Origin: Candidatus Curtissbacteria bacterium
Lineage (GTDB): Bacteria > Patescibacteriota > Microgenomatia > Curtissbacterales > GWA2-41-24
Length of the DNA: 47,515 nucleotides
Assembly: GCA_024654445.1 (NCBI GenBank)
Contig: JANLHP010000017.1
Location: 97,009-144,523, forward strand
Direction of reading: 5' to 3'
In this document: positions 38,379 to 46,613 of the stretch, piece by piece
Layout of the letters: each line of letters opens with the position of its first letter
Numbering within the stretch: position 1 is the stretch's first letter
The notes under the pieces: model-generated
The model's input: only the letters and a program-made list of their open reading frames with translations
Databases searched by the model: none
Told to the model about the DNA's origin: nothing
Made by a program: the position numbers and the translations under genes

Positions 38379-39527
38379 TTAATTTTCCTGTTCTTCTAAT
38401 TTAAACACTTCACCTTGAACGTATTCGGAAAGTTCTGTCCAGTTGGCATCTTTGGGAATTATTACCGACTGACCACCATAGTTTTGAGGTAAACCGAATT
38501 CCAAAACGCTTTCTTCACGTCCTGCGTCCAAAACGATTGCCCTGATTTTATTAGGATCTATTTTTTGGCTTAATTTAACGAAAAGCGGTACGTCTTCGTT
38601 TTTAATGTTAGTGTCTATTGATTGATCGAACGTTCCGATAAGGTCAATTATCGTTTTTGGGTTGGTGAGAGTTCCTGTAGAGAATACTTTTTCGCGGAAA
38701 GCTAAAATTACTTTTTGTTGACGAGCGGACCTTGCAAAATCTGACCCTTCACCGTTGGTGCCGTGACGAGATCTTACAAACTTGAGTGCTGTGACGCCAT
38801 CCATCTGCGTTGGCCCTTTTTTAAAGCTTAGAGTTTCGTAGCGGCACACAAATGGGCTACCATCGTCCGTAATATCAATAAGTGGAATCGCGGCTCCCGT
38901 TGCATCCTTAACGACTTGCTCTTTTACCCCATCTTTTTCCTGCTCTTCTATGGTTAATCCGCAGAGGTCGTCTTCTTTGCCTGGAATCGGATATCGTGGG
39001 TCTACAAATGAATTCTCGACATTAATGTCGAGGCCTTCTACTAAATTGACTGCTTTGATAAATCCGTTGAAGTCAACACGCGCCGCGTAATGAATAGGTA
39101 GCCCCATTAAAACGGACACATTTTCCTCGGCAAGCTCCAAGCCGTTTTCGTCATCTTCTTGGCCAATTGCGTAAATGTGATTTATCTTGTAAGACACGTC
39201 GGGTACCCAAAGATCGCGAGGAATTGATATCAAGGCGACGTCAGAACCATCTTTTTTAACAGAAGCCAAAATAATTGTGTCTGTGAGGTCGGGACCGTCG
39301 TGCCCAACTCCGCCAATTCCCAAAAGAAGAACATTAATTCGGTCGTTGTCGGACTTTAACCCTGAATCGGTAATTAGCTGAACTACTGTTTGGGGACCCT
39401 TGAAAAAATATTTTCCGAGGTCGAAATACTTTATTAGAGCAAAAAATAAAGCCGCAACGATTGTGACAATTATCAGAATTTTGACCACAGAAAAACTCTT
39501 TTGCGGCTTTTGGCTGTACTTTCGCAT
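38379..39527 (-). CDS. LytR-CpsA-Psr (LCP) family wall-polymer transferase
   Basis: LCP enzymes attach anionic polymers or glycans to peptidoglycan. The 382 residues have a basic start, one membrane helix (about 16-35) and the LCP domain: NVLLLGIGGVGHDGPDLTDTIILASV, then DVALISIPRDLWV, KINHIYAIG and LKFVRSRHGTNGEGSDFARSARQQ. The Arg and Asp residues that bind the polyprenyl pyrophosphate are in place (SIPRD, R-S-R-H). A family-typical insertion with a Cys pair (DDLCGLTIEEQ, PFVCRYETL) could form a disulfide. Its start overlaps tpiA by 1 nt. Confidence 0.95.
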   Translation of the reverse strand: MRKYSQKPQKSFSVVKILIIVTIVAALFFALIKYFDLGKYFFKGPQTVVQLITDSGLKSDNDRINVLLLGIGGVGHDGPDLTDTIILASVKKDGSDVALISIPRDLWVPDVSYKINHIYAIGQEDDENGLELAEENVSVLMGLPIHYAARVDFNGFIKAVNLVEGLDINVENSFVDPRYPIPGKEDDLCGLTIEEQEKDGVKEQVVKDATGAAIPLIDITDDGSPFVCRYETLSFKKGPTQMDGVTALKFVRSRHGTNGEGSDFARSARQQKVILAFREKVFSTGTLTNPKTIIDLIGTFDQSIDTNIKNEDVPLFVKLSQKIDPNKIRAIVLDAGREESVLEFGLPQNYGGQSVIIPKDANWTELSEYVQGEVFKLEEQEN

Positions 39528-40189
39528 TAAAGGCTTATTGCTTCTATTATCGCTATAAATTTTGCGCTTTCAAGACTGTCGGTCCCTACGAGCAATCCAT
39601 CGATTATGTCTTCTTTTAAAAAGGCTCTCGCGTTTTGGGCATTTACCGAACCGCCATAAATTACAGTGTGTTGACCGTTCGATTTAATAACGCTAGCAAC
39701 TCTTTGAGCATTTTGAGGAGAATCTGGCTCCCCTGTTCCTATTGCCGCTATAGGTTCGAATGCCACTATTCCGGTTCCTTCTGGAATCGGCGAATTTTCG
39801 TCAGGGACGCAATAAATTGGCTTTAGCCCAGCAGCAAGTGTATTTTTGACCTTTTTTTCGAGTGTATCTTCATCTTCTTTAAAATTGCCGCGTCTTTCCG
39901 AATGACCAACTATTGCATACTCACAAAGGCCAACTATTTGGCTTGCTGCGACTTCTCCGGTGTAAGGCCCAGCTTCAAAAGCGGAGACATCTTGGCTTCC
40001 GAGCGTAATTTTTAATCCTTCTTGGTCAATTTTTTGTTTAGCTGCTGATAAAAATGGGAGGGTCGGACAAACTACAATTGTTCCTGGGTAGCCTTGAGCG
40101 TTTTTGCCAACTTCTTCAATCCATGCTGACATTTCGTCCCAGCTTTTATTGGCCTTGAGGTTTGCGACAAGCAAAGGAAAATCACTCAT
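39527..40189 (-). CDS. tpiA: Triosephosphate isomerase, short (archaeal-length) form
   Basis: TIM interconverts dihydroxyacetone phosphate and glyceraldehyde 3-phosphate. The catalytic residues are visible: Asn10 and Lys12 (ANLKANK), His96 (VGHSERR) and Glu145 (AFEPIAAIGTG), with the phosphate-binding VIYGGSVN. At 220 residues it is about 30 shorter than common bacterial TIMs and closer to archaeal ones. It overlaps trxA by 8 nt and the LCP gene by 1 nt, so the three are one operon. Confidence 0.95.
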   Translation of the reverse strand: MSDFPLLVANLKANKSWDEMSAWIEEVGKNAQGYPGTIVVCPTLPFLSAAKQKIDQEGLKITLGSQDVSAFEAGPYTGEVAASQIVGLCEYAIVGHSERRGNFKEDEDTLEKKVKNTLAAGLKPIYCVPDENSPIPEGTGIVAFEPIAAIGTGEPDSPQNAQRVASVIKSNGQHTVIYGGSVNAQNARAFLKEDIIDGLLVGTDSLESAKFIAIIEAISL

Positions 40190-40445
40190 TTTTCAAAAGG
40201 GCTTTTAGCAGATTCTCTTTCGAAGTAGCGCCGACTATCCTTTCTATTTCGCGGCCGTCCTTTTCTACAACGTAGGTTGGGATAGACATGACGCCATATT
40301 TTATGGTTATATCCTGGTTTTCATCGACGTTAATTTTTTCGACTTCAACTTTGCCGGAAAGTTCTCGTTCCAGTTCTTCAAGAACCGGCTCCATGAATTT
40401 GCACGGGCCACACCATTCGGCCCAGAAGTCTAACAATTTGACCAT
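40182..40445 (-). CDS. trxA: Thioredoxin
   Basis: The 87 residues have the active site WCGPC at 11-15, the cis-proline motif SIPTYVV and the GATSKENLLKAL end. The usual first strand and helix before the active site are shortened, since most thioredoxins have WCGPC at about 30. It reduces protein disulfides. It heads the trxA-tpiA-LCP operon, where the LCP protein has a possible disulfide. TATAAT (40454-40459) lies 8 nt before the ATG. Confidence 0.95.
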   Translation of the reverse strand: MVKLLDFWAEWCGPCKFMEPVLEELERELSGKVEVEKINVDENQDITIKYGVMSIPTYVVEKDGREIERIVGATSKENLLKALLKNE

Positions 40446-40453
40446 GTCTAGGT

Positions 40454-40459
40454 ATTATA
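40454..40459 (-). promoter_or_regulatory. -10 box of trxA operon
   Basis: Perfect TATAAT on the minus strand, 8 nt before the trxA ATG. Confidence 0.6.
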
Positions 40460-40571
40460 TATCAGCACGAATTGTGAAATCGATATCTTGACAACATCAG
40501 AAAGGTTGCGAAGGAGATAAAAGAGTCGAAAGAGCCGGATGTCATTATAACAATGTAAAATATAAAAACTT

Positions 40572-42404
40572 ATGAAAGATTTACTTTCGGATTTAGACAA
40601 ATCTCAACAAGAGGCAGTAAAGCAGACTGACGGAGCTGTTTTGATTTTGGCAGGGGCCGGCAGTGGAAAAACGCGAGTTTTAACTTATAAGATCGCGTAT
40701 CTTATCAGCCTTGGGGTGAAACCTCACGAAATTTTAGCGGTTACGTTTACAAATAAAGCGGCCAATGAAATGAAGGAGAGAGTATTTAGGTTAGTGGGTA
40801 AAAGGGATAGTGGGATGGTGGGAGAAGATAAGTCCAACAATCCTACCATCCTACAATCCGACATGCCTTATGTAGGTACTTTTCACTCCTTTTGCGCGCG
40901 GTTACTTCGAACGGATGGAAAATTTATCGGAATTCCAAGTGGTTACTTAATTTTTGACAGCGACGACAGTTTGTCGCTTGTTAAAAGAATTATGAAAGAT
41001 GCAAATATTTCTTCTAAAAGCTTTAAACCGCATTCTATTTTAAATTCTATTTCTTCTGCTAAAAACGAACTCCTTTCCCCTGCCGATTACGCGCAGTTTG
41101 CGAGAGGGTATTTTGCGGAAACGGTCTCCAGAGTTTATGAGATTTACCAAAAAGAACTTGAGGATATGAACGCTTGCGACTTCGATGATTTGCTAACACA
41201 AACGGTCAGGTTATTTAGAACCAACCCTAATGTCCTTGAGAAATGGGCTGGTAGATTTAAATATGTTTTGGTCGACGAGTATCAGGACGTTAATACGTCG
41301 CAGTACACCTTGACTAAGCTGCTTTCGAGCGCTTACGGAAATTTGACGGTAGTTGGGGACGCGTCGCAAGCAATTTATTCTTTCAGGGGAGCAGATTTTA
41401 GAAATATTTTGAATTTTAAAAGGGATTTTCCGGGAGCTGTTATTTTTAATTTGGAACAGAATTACCGAAGCACGCAAAATATTTTAAATGCTGCAAACAC
41501 AATTATTTCTCACAACAGTTCTCATCCGGTTTTAAAGCTCTGGACGCAAAACGACGAGGGGGAAAAGATCACTATTTATGCTGCACAGAACGAGGTCGAC
41601 GAAGCGAATTTTGTTGTGGAGCGGGTTTTGACGTCCGGGAAACCACTCTCTGCTTTTGCTGTTTTATATCGAACAAATGCGCAATCTAGAACAATCGAGG
41701 AGGCACTTTTACACGCCAATATTCCCTACCGACTTTATGGCGGAGTGAGTTTCTACGCAAGAAAAGAGGTAAAGGACGTGATGGCTTATTTAAGGTTGAT
41801 TCAAAATCCAAAAGATAAAGTTTCTAAAAACAGGGTCGAAAAATTGGGTAAGAGAAGATTCAATAAGTTTCAGGAGATGGTTGATGCTTTGGAAGGGAAA
41901 GTTCCTAAGCCGATGGACTTAATTGATCTGGTTCTTGATTCTACGGATTATATTTTGACGATTGACGACGGAACGGAACAAGGGTTGATGAGAGTTGAAA
42001 ATGTTAAGGAGTTGAAATCGGTTGCTGCCGACTTTGAAAACCTGTCAAACTTTTTGGAAAGTGTAACTTTAATGGAAGGAAGAGTCGCGCCAGGTAAATC
42101 TTACGAGGAAAAAGGGTCTACTGATGCCGTTACCTTGATGACTATCCATGCCGCCAAAGGGTTGGAGTTTGAAAACGTTTTTTTGGTTGGGATGGAAGAG
42201 GGAATTTTCCCGCATTCAAGAAGTATGCTGGACGGAGATCAATTGGAGGAAGAAAGACGACTGGCTTATGTGGGGATGACGAGAGCCAGAGAAAAGCTTT
42301 ATCTTACTTACGCGACAAACAGGTTATATTTCGGAATAATGGGTTCTAATATGGTTTCGAGATTCGTCGTTGATATTCCTCAAGAGCTAGTAATTGCTGT
42401 CTAA
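40572..42404 (+). CDS. UvrD/PcrA-type DNA helicase with repeat-derived insertion
   Basis: Superfamily 1A 3'-5' helicase. The motifs are ILAGAGSGKTRVL (25-37), TFTNKAANEMKER, GTFHSFCARLLR, LVDEYQDVN, VVGDASQAIYSFRGA, LEQNYRST, LMTIHAAKGLEF and LAYVGMTRAREKLYL. At 610 residues it is shorter than the usual 700-750, with a reduced 2B domain and tail. Residues about 77-97 (KRDSGMVGEDKSNNPTILQ) are extra in domain 1A, just before the GTFHSF motif. The DNA there is an inverted repeat (40805-40859). The start is the ATG at 40572. Confidence 0.94.
   Translation: MKDLLSDLDKSQQEAVKQTDGAVLILAGAGSGKTRVLTYKIAYLISLGVKPHEILAVTFTNKAANEMKERVFRLVGKRDSGMVGEDKSNNPTILQSDMPYVGTFHSFCARLLRTDGKFIGIPSGYLIFDSDDSLSLVKRIMKDANISSKSFKPHSILNSISSAKNELLSPADYAQFARGYFAETVSRVYEIYQKELEDMNACDFDDLLTQTVRLFRTNPNVLEKWAGRFKYVLVDEYQDVNTSQYTLTKLLSSAYGNLTVVGDASQAIYSFRGADFRNILNFKRDFPGAVIFNLEQNYRSTQNILNAANTIISHNSSHPVLKLWTQNDEGEKITIYAAQNEVDEANFVVERVLTSGKPLSAFAVLYRTNAQSRTIEEALLHANIPYRLYGGVSFYARKEVKDVMAYLRLIQNPKDKVSKNRVEKLGKRRFNKFQEMVDALEGKVPKPMDLIDLVLDSTDYILTIDDGTEQGLMRVENVKELKSVAADFENLSNFLESVTLMEGRVAPGKSYEEKGSTDAVTLMTIHAAKGLEFENVFLVGMEEGIFPHSRSMLDGDQLEEERRLAYVGMTRAREKLYLTYATNRLYFGIMGSNMVSRFVVDIPQELVIAV
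40805..40859. repeat. Palindromic repeat inside the UvrD-type helicase
   Basis: GGATAGTGGGATGGTGGGA pairs imperfectly with TCCTACCATCCTACAATCC (about 16 of 19) around a 17-nt centre. The tract is in frame. It differs in sequence from the TGTCATTC class, so at least three repeat families entered genes here. Confidence 0.75.
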
Positions 42405-42991
42405 TAATTTTTCCTCGAGATTGCGTTTGCAGTAAAGCGTCTTGAGGACGCCGGACGAACGTTTAATAGCAGAGAGCCGTGAGCCATTGACCATTCAAAC
42501 AATTGAATGAGGTTTCTTCCCATTAGAGATGGGAGTTCCTCATTAAATGTGGTATCCGGCACAAGGACGTTTACTGATGATTGGAGAAGAGCTTGTCTTA
42601 CACGTGTTTCGTCACCCGAAAGAAAAGTTCCGATAAAAGAAAACCTTAATTTGGCGGGCCTGGAATCCATCCTGAAATCTCCGGTACCTAAGGTCTTATT
42701 CCCAGTTGTAGTTCTGTAACTGATACTCAACGCCTCGGCGTCGCGGCCGTTGATAATTGTTGCGCCAGCTCCCGTGTCGAACAGAAAATTGACGGTGTGC
42801 CCTCTTCCGTTTTTCTGGTTTCGAGCATGAACAGTGACCATCGGCCATTCTGAAGCATAACTCGAAAAGAATCCGGGAACTGAAGGAATTAGGGGATCTA
42901 TCGCTCGGCCTACATAGTATGACTCTGGGTCGAAGTCTCTGTCTGTTGCGACAAACAGATCTGGTGTAGGGATAATTAACTCAGCAGCCAT
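42401..42991 (-). CDS. Retropepsin-like aspartic protease domain protein
   Basis: The core VNFLFDTGAGATIINGRDAEAL (68-89) holds the DTGA catalytic triad start (Asp72), and the later LPSLMGRNLIQLFEW matches the conserved ILG-R/N helix of retropepsin-like proteases. These work as dimers, so one catalytic Asp per chain is expected. The 196-residue protein has no signal peptide or helix, so it should be cytosolic. Its target is unknown. A TATAAT box (42999-43004) ends 7 nt before the ATG. It overlaps the helicase gene end by 4 nt, tail to tail. Confidence 0.82.
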   Translation of the reverse strand: MAAELIIPTPDLFVATDRDFDPESYYVGRAIDPLIPSVPGFFSSYASEWPMVTVHARNQKNGRGHTVNFLFDTGAGATIINGRDAEALSISYRTTTGNKTLGTGDFRMDSRPAKLRFSFIGTFLSGDETRVRQALLQSSVNVLVPDTTFNEELPSLMGRNLIQLFEWSMAHGSLLLNVRPASSRRFTANAISRKNY

Positions 42992-42998
42992 TTTGCAA

Positions 42999-43004
42999 AT
43001 TATA
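42999..43004 (-). promoter_or_regulatory. -10 box of the retropepsin-like gene
   Basis: Perfect TATAAT on the minus strand, 7 nt before the ATG. Confidence 0.6.
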
Positions 43005-43034
43005 GAAGAAATGGTTTATTTGTTAAACTAAATT

Positions 43035-43616
43035 ATGAATTTAAGAAATTTTTCTATTGTTATTTCTCGTATTTTTGATTTTTGGTTTTGGTCCCCTATT
43101 GTTATGTTTTCTGTGTTTACCACAGGGCTTACCAGTCAACAAATAACTCTTCTTGTGCCATTATTGTTAACTCTAAATTTGATAGTGCCAGTAGGCATTT
43201 TCTTGTATCTTCTGAAATCGGGGCGCGTCACTGATATCGATATGACAAAGAGAGAAGAAAGGCACATTGTGTGGGGAGTCGCTACTTTGAGTTTTTTACT
43301 TTCAACAACTTTAGTTTATTTTCTCGCAAATTACCTTTTTTTCGTAATAAGTTTTACTGTATTTATCGTCACTCTGACCTTATTTATTATAACTTTTAAA
43401 TGGAAGATAAGTGTTCACGTCATTACCAATACCACATCTGTTTTTGTTATAAACTATCTTTTTGATTGGAAGTTGTTGTGGCTTTTTGCGGTAGTCCCAG
43501 TGGTTGCGTTTGCAAGATTTTATCTTAAGAAGCATACGCTATCTCAGATTTTGGCTGGTTTCGCTGTTGGAATAATCGAACCTTATATAATTCTGGAGGT
43601 TTTTGGCCTGATGTAG
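43035..43616 (+). CDS. PAP2-like membrane phosphatase
   Basis: The 193 residues have about six membrane helices and the three PAP2-type motifs in reduced form: KREER (72-76), SVH (His128) and R-x5-H (Arg161 to His167, ARFYLKKHTLSQILAGFAVG). Such enzymes often dephosphorylate undecaprenyl pyrophosphate and recycle the lipid carrier. The SGH of the second motif is SVH here, so activity is not certain. A TAAACT box lies 5 nt before the ATG. It fits the envelope cluster with FemX. Confidence 0.75.
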   Translation: MNLRNFSIVISRIFDFWFWSPIVMFSVFTTGLTSQQITLLVPLLLTLNLIVPVGIFLYLLKSGRVTDIDMTKREERHIVWGVATLSFLLSTTLVYFLANYLFFVISFTVFIVTLTLFIITFKWKISVHVITNTTSVFVINYLFDWKLLWLFAVVPVVAFARFYLKKHTLSQILAGFAVGIIEPYIILEVFGLM

Positions 43617-43632
43617 ACTCTCTTAATTCTGC

Positions 43633-43638
43633 TAGAAT
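43633..43638 (+). promoter_or_regulatory. -10 box of the ferric-reductase-like gene
   Basis: TAGAAT, 6 nt before the ATG at 43645. Confidence 0.5.
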
Positions 43639-43644
43639 CTTTGT

Positions 43645-44307
43645 ATGGAGCTACAACAATCTTGGCAAGATAGATTTTATATCGCTGTTGCCAAAAAGAG
43701 TCCTTCTGTTATTCCCCTATTTAAATATTTATACCTTGTAATACTTTTTATTTCTGTTGGTCTTGGGACGTATTTTGAAAAATCGGTTGGGCCATATTTT
43801 CAAACGTTTTATGACTTGGGTAGGACAATGGGGCAGGCGGCGATCATTTTGCTTGGAATTGTCGTCCTCCCTGGAATTTTGGGCAGGTTTGGAATCGAAA
43901 TAAGAATAACAAGAATAATTACAGTTTTTAGAAGACAGCTTGGAATCTTAGTATTTATTCTGGCTTTTTCGCATTTTTACTTAGTGAGGTTTATGCCATG
44001 GGTCACTGGACTATTTCCCTTTTGGACTGTATGGCAATTGTTTGAATACTTGGGGGCTGCTGCATTAAGTCTTTTGTTTGTAATGTTTTTAACTTCAAAT
44101 AACTACAGTATGAGAACACTGGGCAGATGGTGGAAAAGGACTCATCGGATTGTGTATGTAGTCCTGTGGTTATTAGTTCTTCACACTGGTTTGCAAAGAA
44201 TTAGCATTTGGTCTGTTTTTATTTTTATTTTTGCTGCTCTTGAAGTCGCTTCGCTTCTTTACGCTCGATTTAAATCTAAGTCTCAACCTGAACAATTAAA
44301 ATCATGA
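43645..44307 (+). CDS. Ferric-reductase-like heme-binding membrane protein
   Basis: Six membrane helices in 220 residues. The helices carry RRQLGILVFILAFSHFYLVRF and RTHRIVYVVLWLLVLHTGL, the paired-histidine heme pattern of ferric reductase-like (MsrQ/YedZ-type) membrane domains. No flavin or NAD domain is attached. It could pass electrons across the membrane to an unidentified partner, since no msrP is in the window. The gene overlaps femX by 4 nt (ATGA). Confidence 0.82.
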   Translation: MELQQSWQDRFYIAVAKKSPSVIPLFKYLYLVILFISVGLGTYFEKSVGPYFQTFYDLGRTMGQAAIILLGIVVLPGILGRFGIEIRITRIITVFRRQLGILVFILAFSHFYLVRFMPWVTGLFPFWTVWQLFEYLGAAALSLLFVMFLTSNNYSMRTLGRWWKRTHRIVYVVLWLLVLHTGLQRISIWSVFIFIFAALEVASLLYARFKSKSQPEQLKS

Positions 44308-45311
44308 CTGTTCGTGAACTAACAGACAAGGATAAATCCGTCTACAATAAAGTTGTTTCCCATATTATCCAATCTTGGGAGTGGGGAGAGTTTAGAAAAA
44401 AGACTGGCGTCGATCTTGCGCGAGTGGGTCAATTTGACGGTAAAAAGTTGGTTTCCGCTTATCAATTAACCTTTCACTCAGTCCCTTACACAAACCAAAC
44501 GATTGGATATTTTCCCAAAGGGTCCATGCCAACCAAATGGATGGTTGATAGTTTGTCGCGGCTTGGTAGGGAAAAGAATGCTGCTTTTATTAAGATTGAG
44601 CCGGATGTTGAAACAAGAAATCAGCAACAAGAAAACAGCAAGCTGGAAGGGCTGGGGTTGGTCAAATCCAAAAAATCGCTTTTTACAAAATACAATTTTA
44701 TTTTGGACCTTACGAAGGGTGAGGAAGAGTTAATGCGCGCGATGCACTCAAAGACGCGCTACAACATAAAAGTTGCACAGAAAAAAGGTGTCGAGGTTTA
44801 TACAACGGACGCGGACGCGGATTTTGAAACTTACTTAAATTTATATTTTGAAACGACAAAAAGGCAGAAATATTTTGGCCACACACCACACTATCACAAA
44901 CTTGCATGGGAGACGTTAAAAGCTGCAGGAATGGCAAAGATATTAATCGCCAAATACAAAGGTAAACCACTGACTGCGTGGATGCTTCTTAATTTTGGAA
45001 ATACACTTTATTATCCTTACGGGGGGTCGTCCATAGAACACAGAGAGGTGATGGCTTCTAATTTGGTCGCGTGGGAAGCAATCAAGTTAGGGCGCAGTCT
45101 GGGGCTTAAAAACTTCGACATGTGGGGGGCATTGGGACCCGATGCCGACCCTAAAGATCCATGGTACGGCTTTCATAGATTTAAGGCTGGATATGCTCCA
45201 AAACACGTGGAATACGTAGGAACCTGGGATCTTGTTTTGAAACCTGCTGTTTACAGTACTTTAAATATCGCAGAGAAAATAAGATGGATTTTCTTGAGAG
45301 CTACAAGGTGA
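44304..45311 (+). CDS. FemA/FemB-type peptidyltransferase (FemX-like)
   Basis: Fem proteins add amino acids from aminoacyl-tRNA to the lipid II stem peptide, building the interpeptide bridge. The 335 residues have the double-GNAT layout with IIQSWEWGEFRKKTG at the start, KTRYNIKVAQKKGVEV in the middle and a strong late motif (TLYYPYGGSS, NLVAWEAIKLGRSLGLKNFDMWGA, WYGFHRFKAGYAPKHVEYVG). The long coiled-coil arm of FemA is absent. It follows the ferric-reductase-like gene with a 4-nt overlap. Confidence 0.94.
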   Translation: MTVRELTDKDKSVYNKVVSHIIQSWEWGEFRKKTGVDLARVGQFDGKKLVSAYQLTFHSVPYTNQTIGYFPKGSMPTKWMVDSLSRLGREKNAAFIKIEPDVETRNQQQENSKLEGLGLVKSKKSLFTKYNFILDLTKGEEELMRAMHSKTRYNIKVAQKKGVEVYTTDADADFETYLNLYFETTKRQKYFGHTPHYHKLAWETLKAAGMAKILIAKYKGKPLTAWMLLNFGNTLYYPYGGSSIEHREVMASNLVAWEAIKLGRSLGLKNFDMWGALGPDADPKDPWYGFHRFKAGYAPKHVEYVGTWDLVLKPAVYSTLNIAEKIRWIFLRATR

Positions 45312-45436
45312 TATTTACGCGTTTTTTGAGATCAAAATGAGGCTAGAAAGTCTTAATGTGACAGTCTAAACCCTTACCAAATTCTTGCAATCTTCACATC
45401 TAAAACATATGCTTCTTCCTTTAGAATAGGCAAGTC

Positions 45437-45880
45437 ATGAAATACGTTACCCAGACTGATTTATGGAGATACTACGAAGTACCTAAGATGAGGGCTAAAT
45501 CGGGTGATGCAGATACCAAAGTGAGACTTTTAGGCAGGTTTAAGCAAGTTTATCCCATAAGCCTCTTTCCGGGTGAAATAGTGGTTGAACCTGGAAGAGT
45601 TGTGTGGATTAAAAGAAACGGTCCTTGGCAAGATGAAATTATAACTATTATGGCTTCTGATATTGCAACGGTTTACGCGTCGAGCGGATTATTTTTCGGC
45701 AGAGTCCATATAAAAAGTACAACCGGAGGACCGGAAATATTTCTGGATAAGATAGCGCGGCGTGACGCTTACGAAGTACGCAATTTAGTCGAAGGAATTG
45801 CATTGGGCTACAGGGACAATCCTAGAGTGGATTATCAGAATGTGACGGCAGGCAGACAACAGTTATTAGAAGCAGTATAA
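45437..45880 (+). CDS. PH-like paralogue 1, 147 aa
   Basis: Unknown soluble protein, with a core about 95 residues long shared with the next gene: ISLFPGEIVVEPGRVVWIKRNGPW, then MASDIATVYASSGLFFGRVHI and the helix RRDAYEVRNLVEGIALGYR. The alternation of seven strands and one closing helix is like a bacterial PH-type domain; this is inference from pattern only. TAGAAT (45422-45427) ends 9 nt before the ATG. It lies 17 nt before its paralogue, so the two are co-transcribed. Confidence 0.7.
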   Translation: MKYVTQTDLWRYYEVPKMRAKSGDADTKVRLLGRFKQVYPISLFPGEIVVEPGRVVWIKRNGPWQDEIITIMASDIATVYASSGLFFGRVHIKSTTGGPEIFLDKIARRDAYEVRNLVEGIALGYRDNPRVDYQNVTAGRQQLLEAV

Positions 45881-45897
45881 ATTGCGGAGGTATGAAT

Positions 45898-46470
45898 ATG
45901 GCCAGAGGTTATACGTTTATTAATCAAGGTTTTCTAAAACAAAATGGGAGCGGCCATGCACCCGCTGATTTGGGGTGGGAAGACGAGGAAACTAAAGCAG
46001 CGAGAGAGGGTGAAAAAGACTTTATTAAAGAGTCTGTTAAGGAGGAGGAAAAGGTCGAGCAGAAAGTTAATGACTTAGTAGAAAAATCGGACAAATGCCT
46101 TGTCCATATAAGAGGAATTTTCCCTTTTGATTTTTTCCCTGATGAGGTGACTGTCGATATGAATAAGGTGAATTTTGTAAGTAATAGCCTTTTAACGAAA
46201 CGCGTACACAGTGTTTTTATCAAAGATGTTTCGGATGTTTTTACAACGGACGGAATATTTTTTTCCAGATTAAGTGTCGTTGACGAGGGATTCATAGAAA
46301 ACGAAATCGCAGTTAACTTTTTACATAAATCTGATGCAAACCGCGCCAGAAGAATTATTCAGGGATTAGTTGTCGCTGCTAAACAGGATATTGATATGTC
46401 GAAGTTCGGGCCAGGTCATTTCGATAAACAGAAGTTGGATTCACTGGGTCAGGCAAAAGGTGCAGAGTAA
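45898..46470 (+). CDS. PH-like paralogue 2 with N-terminal charged arm, 190 aa
   Basis: The start is set at the ATG at 45898 because GGAGG (45886-45890) is 7 nt upstream; the ATG at 45892 is too close. Residues 1-80 form a charged helical arm (EETKAAREGEKDFIKESVKEEEKVEQKVNDL). The rest repeats the fold of the previous protein: FPFDFFPDEVTVDMNKVNFV, VFIKDVSDVFTTDGIFFSRLSVVD and the helix DANRARRIIQGLVVAAKQ. It is a tandem duplication with a new arm. Function unknown. Confidence 0.72.
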   Translation: MARGYTFINQGFLKQNGSGHAPADLGWEDEETKAAREGEKDFIKESVKEEEKVEQKVNDLVEKSDKCLVHIRGIFPFDFFPDEVTVDMNKVNFVSNSLLTKRVHSVFIKDVSDVFTTDGIFFSRLSVVDEGFIENEIAVNFLHKSDANRARRIIQGLVVAAKQDIDMSKFGPGHFDKQKLDSLGQAKGAE

Positions 46471-46613
46471 CTAAACTACGTACAGAAAAACTCCATTTTC
46501 AACTTTAGTTGGTTTTTTGTTTGGGAATGGGTTGGTGTTGACCCGCTGAATTTTAGCACTCACCTTTTCACTATTATTCATAGACGGCTTGTGCTGCAAT
46601 TTCGCGGGGCAAG
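46471..46613. other. Convergent gap with possible terminator
   Basis: The 143-bp gap between the PH-like pair (plus) and the methyltransferase (minus) has AACTAAA (46469-46475) and TTTAGTT (46504-46510), followed by GGTTTTTTG. This could end the plus-strand transcript, though the 28-nt loop is long. Nothing else is visible. Confidence 0.4.

Noticed and set aside
46553-46561. TTAGCACTC, an exact CIRCE half-site
   Set aside because: The matching GAGTGCTAA after 9 nt is absent, no chaperone gene is near, and one 9-mer is expected by chance at this window size.
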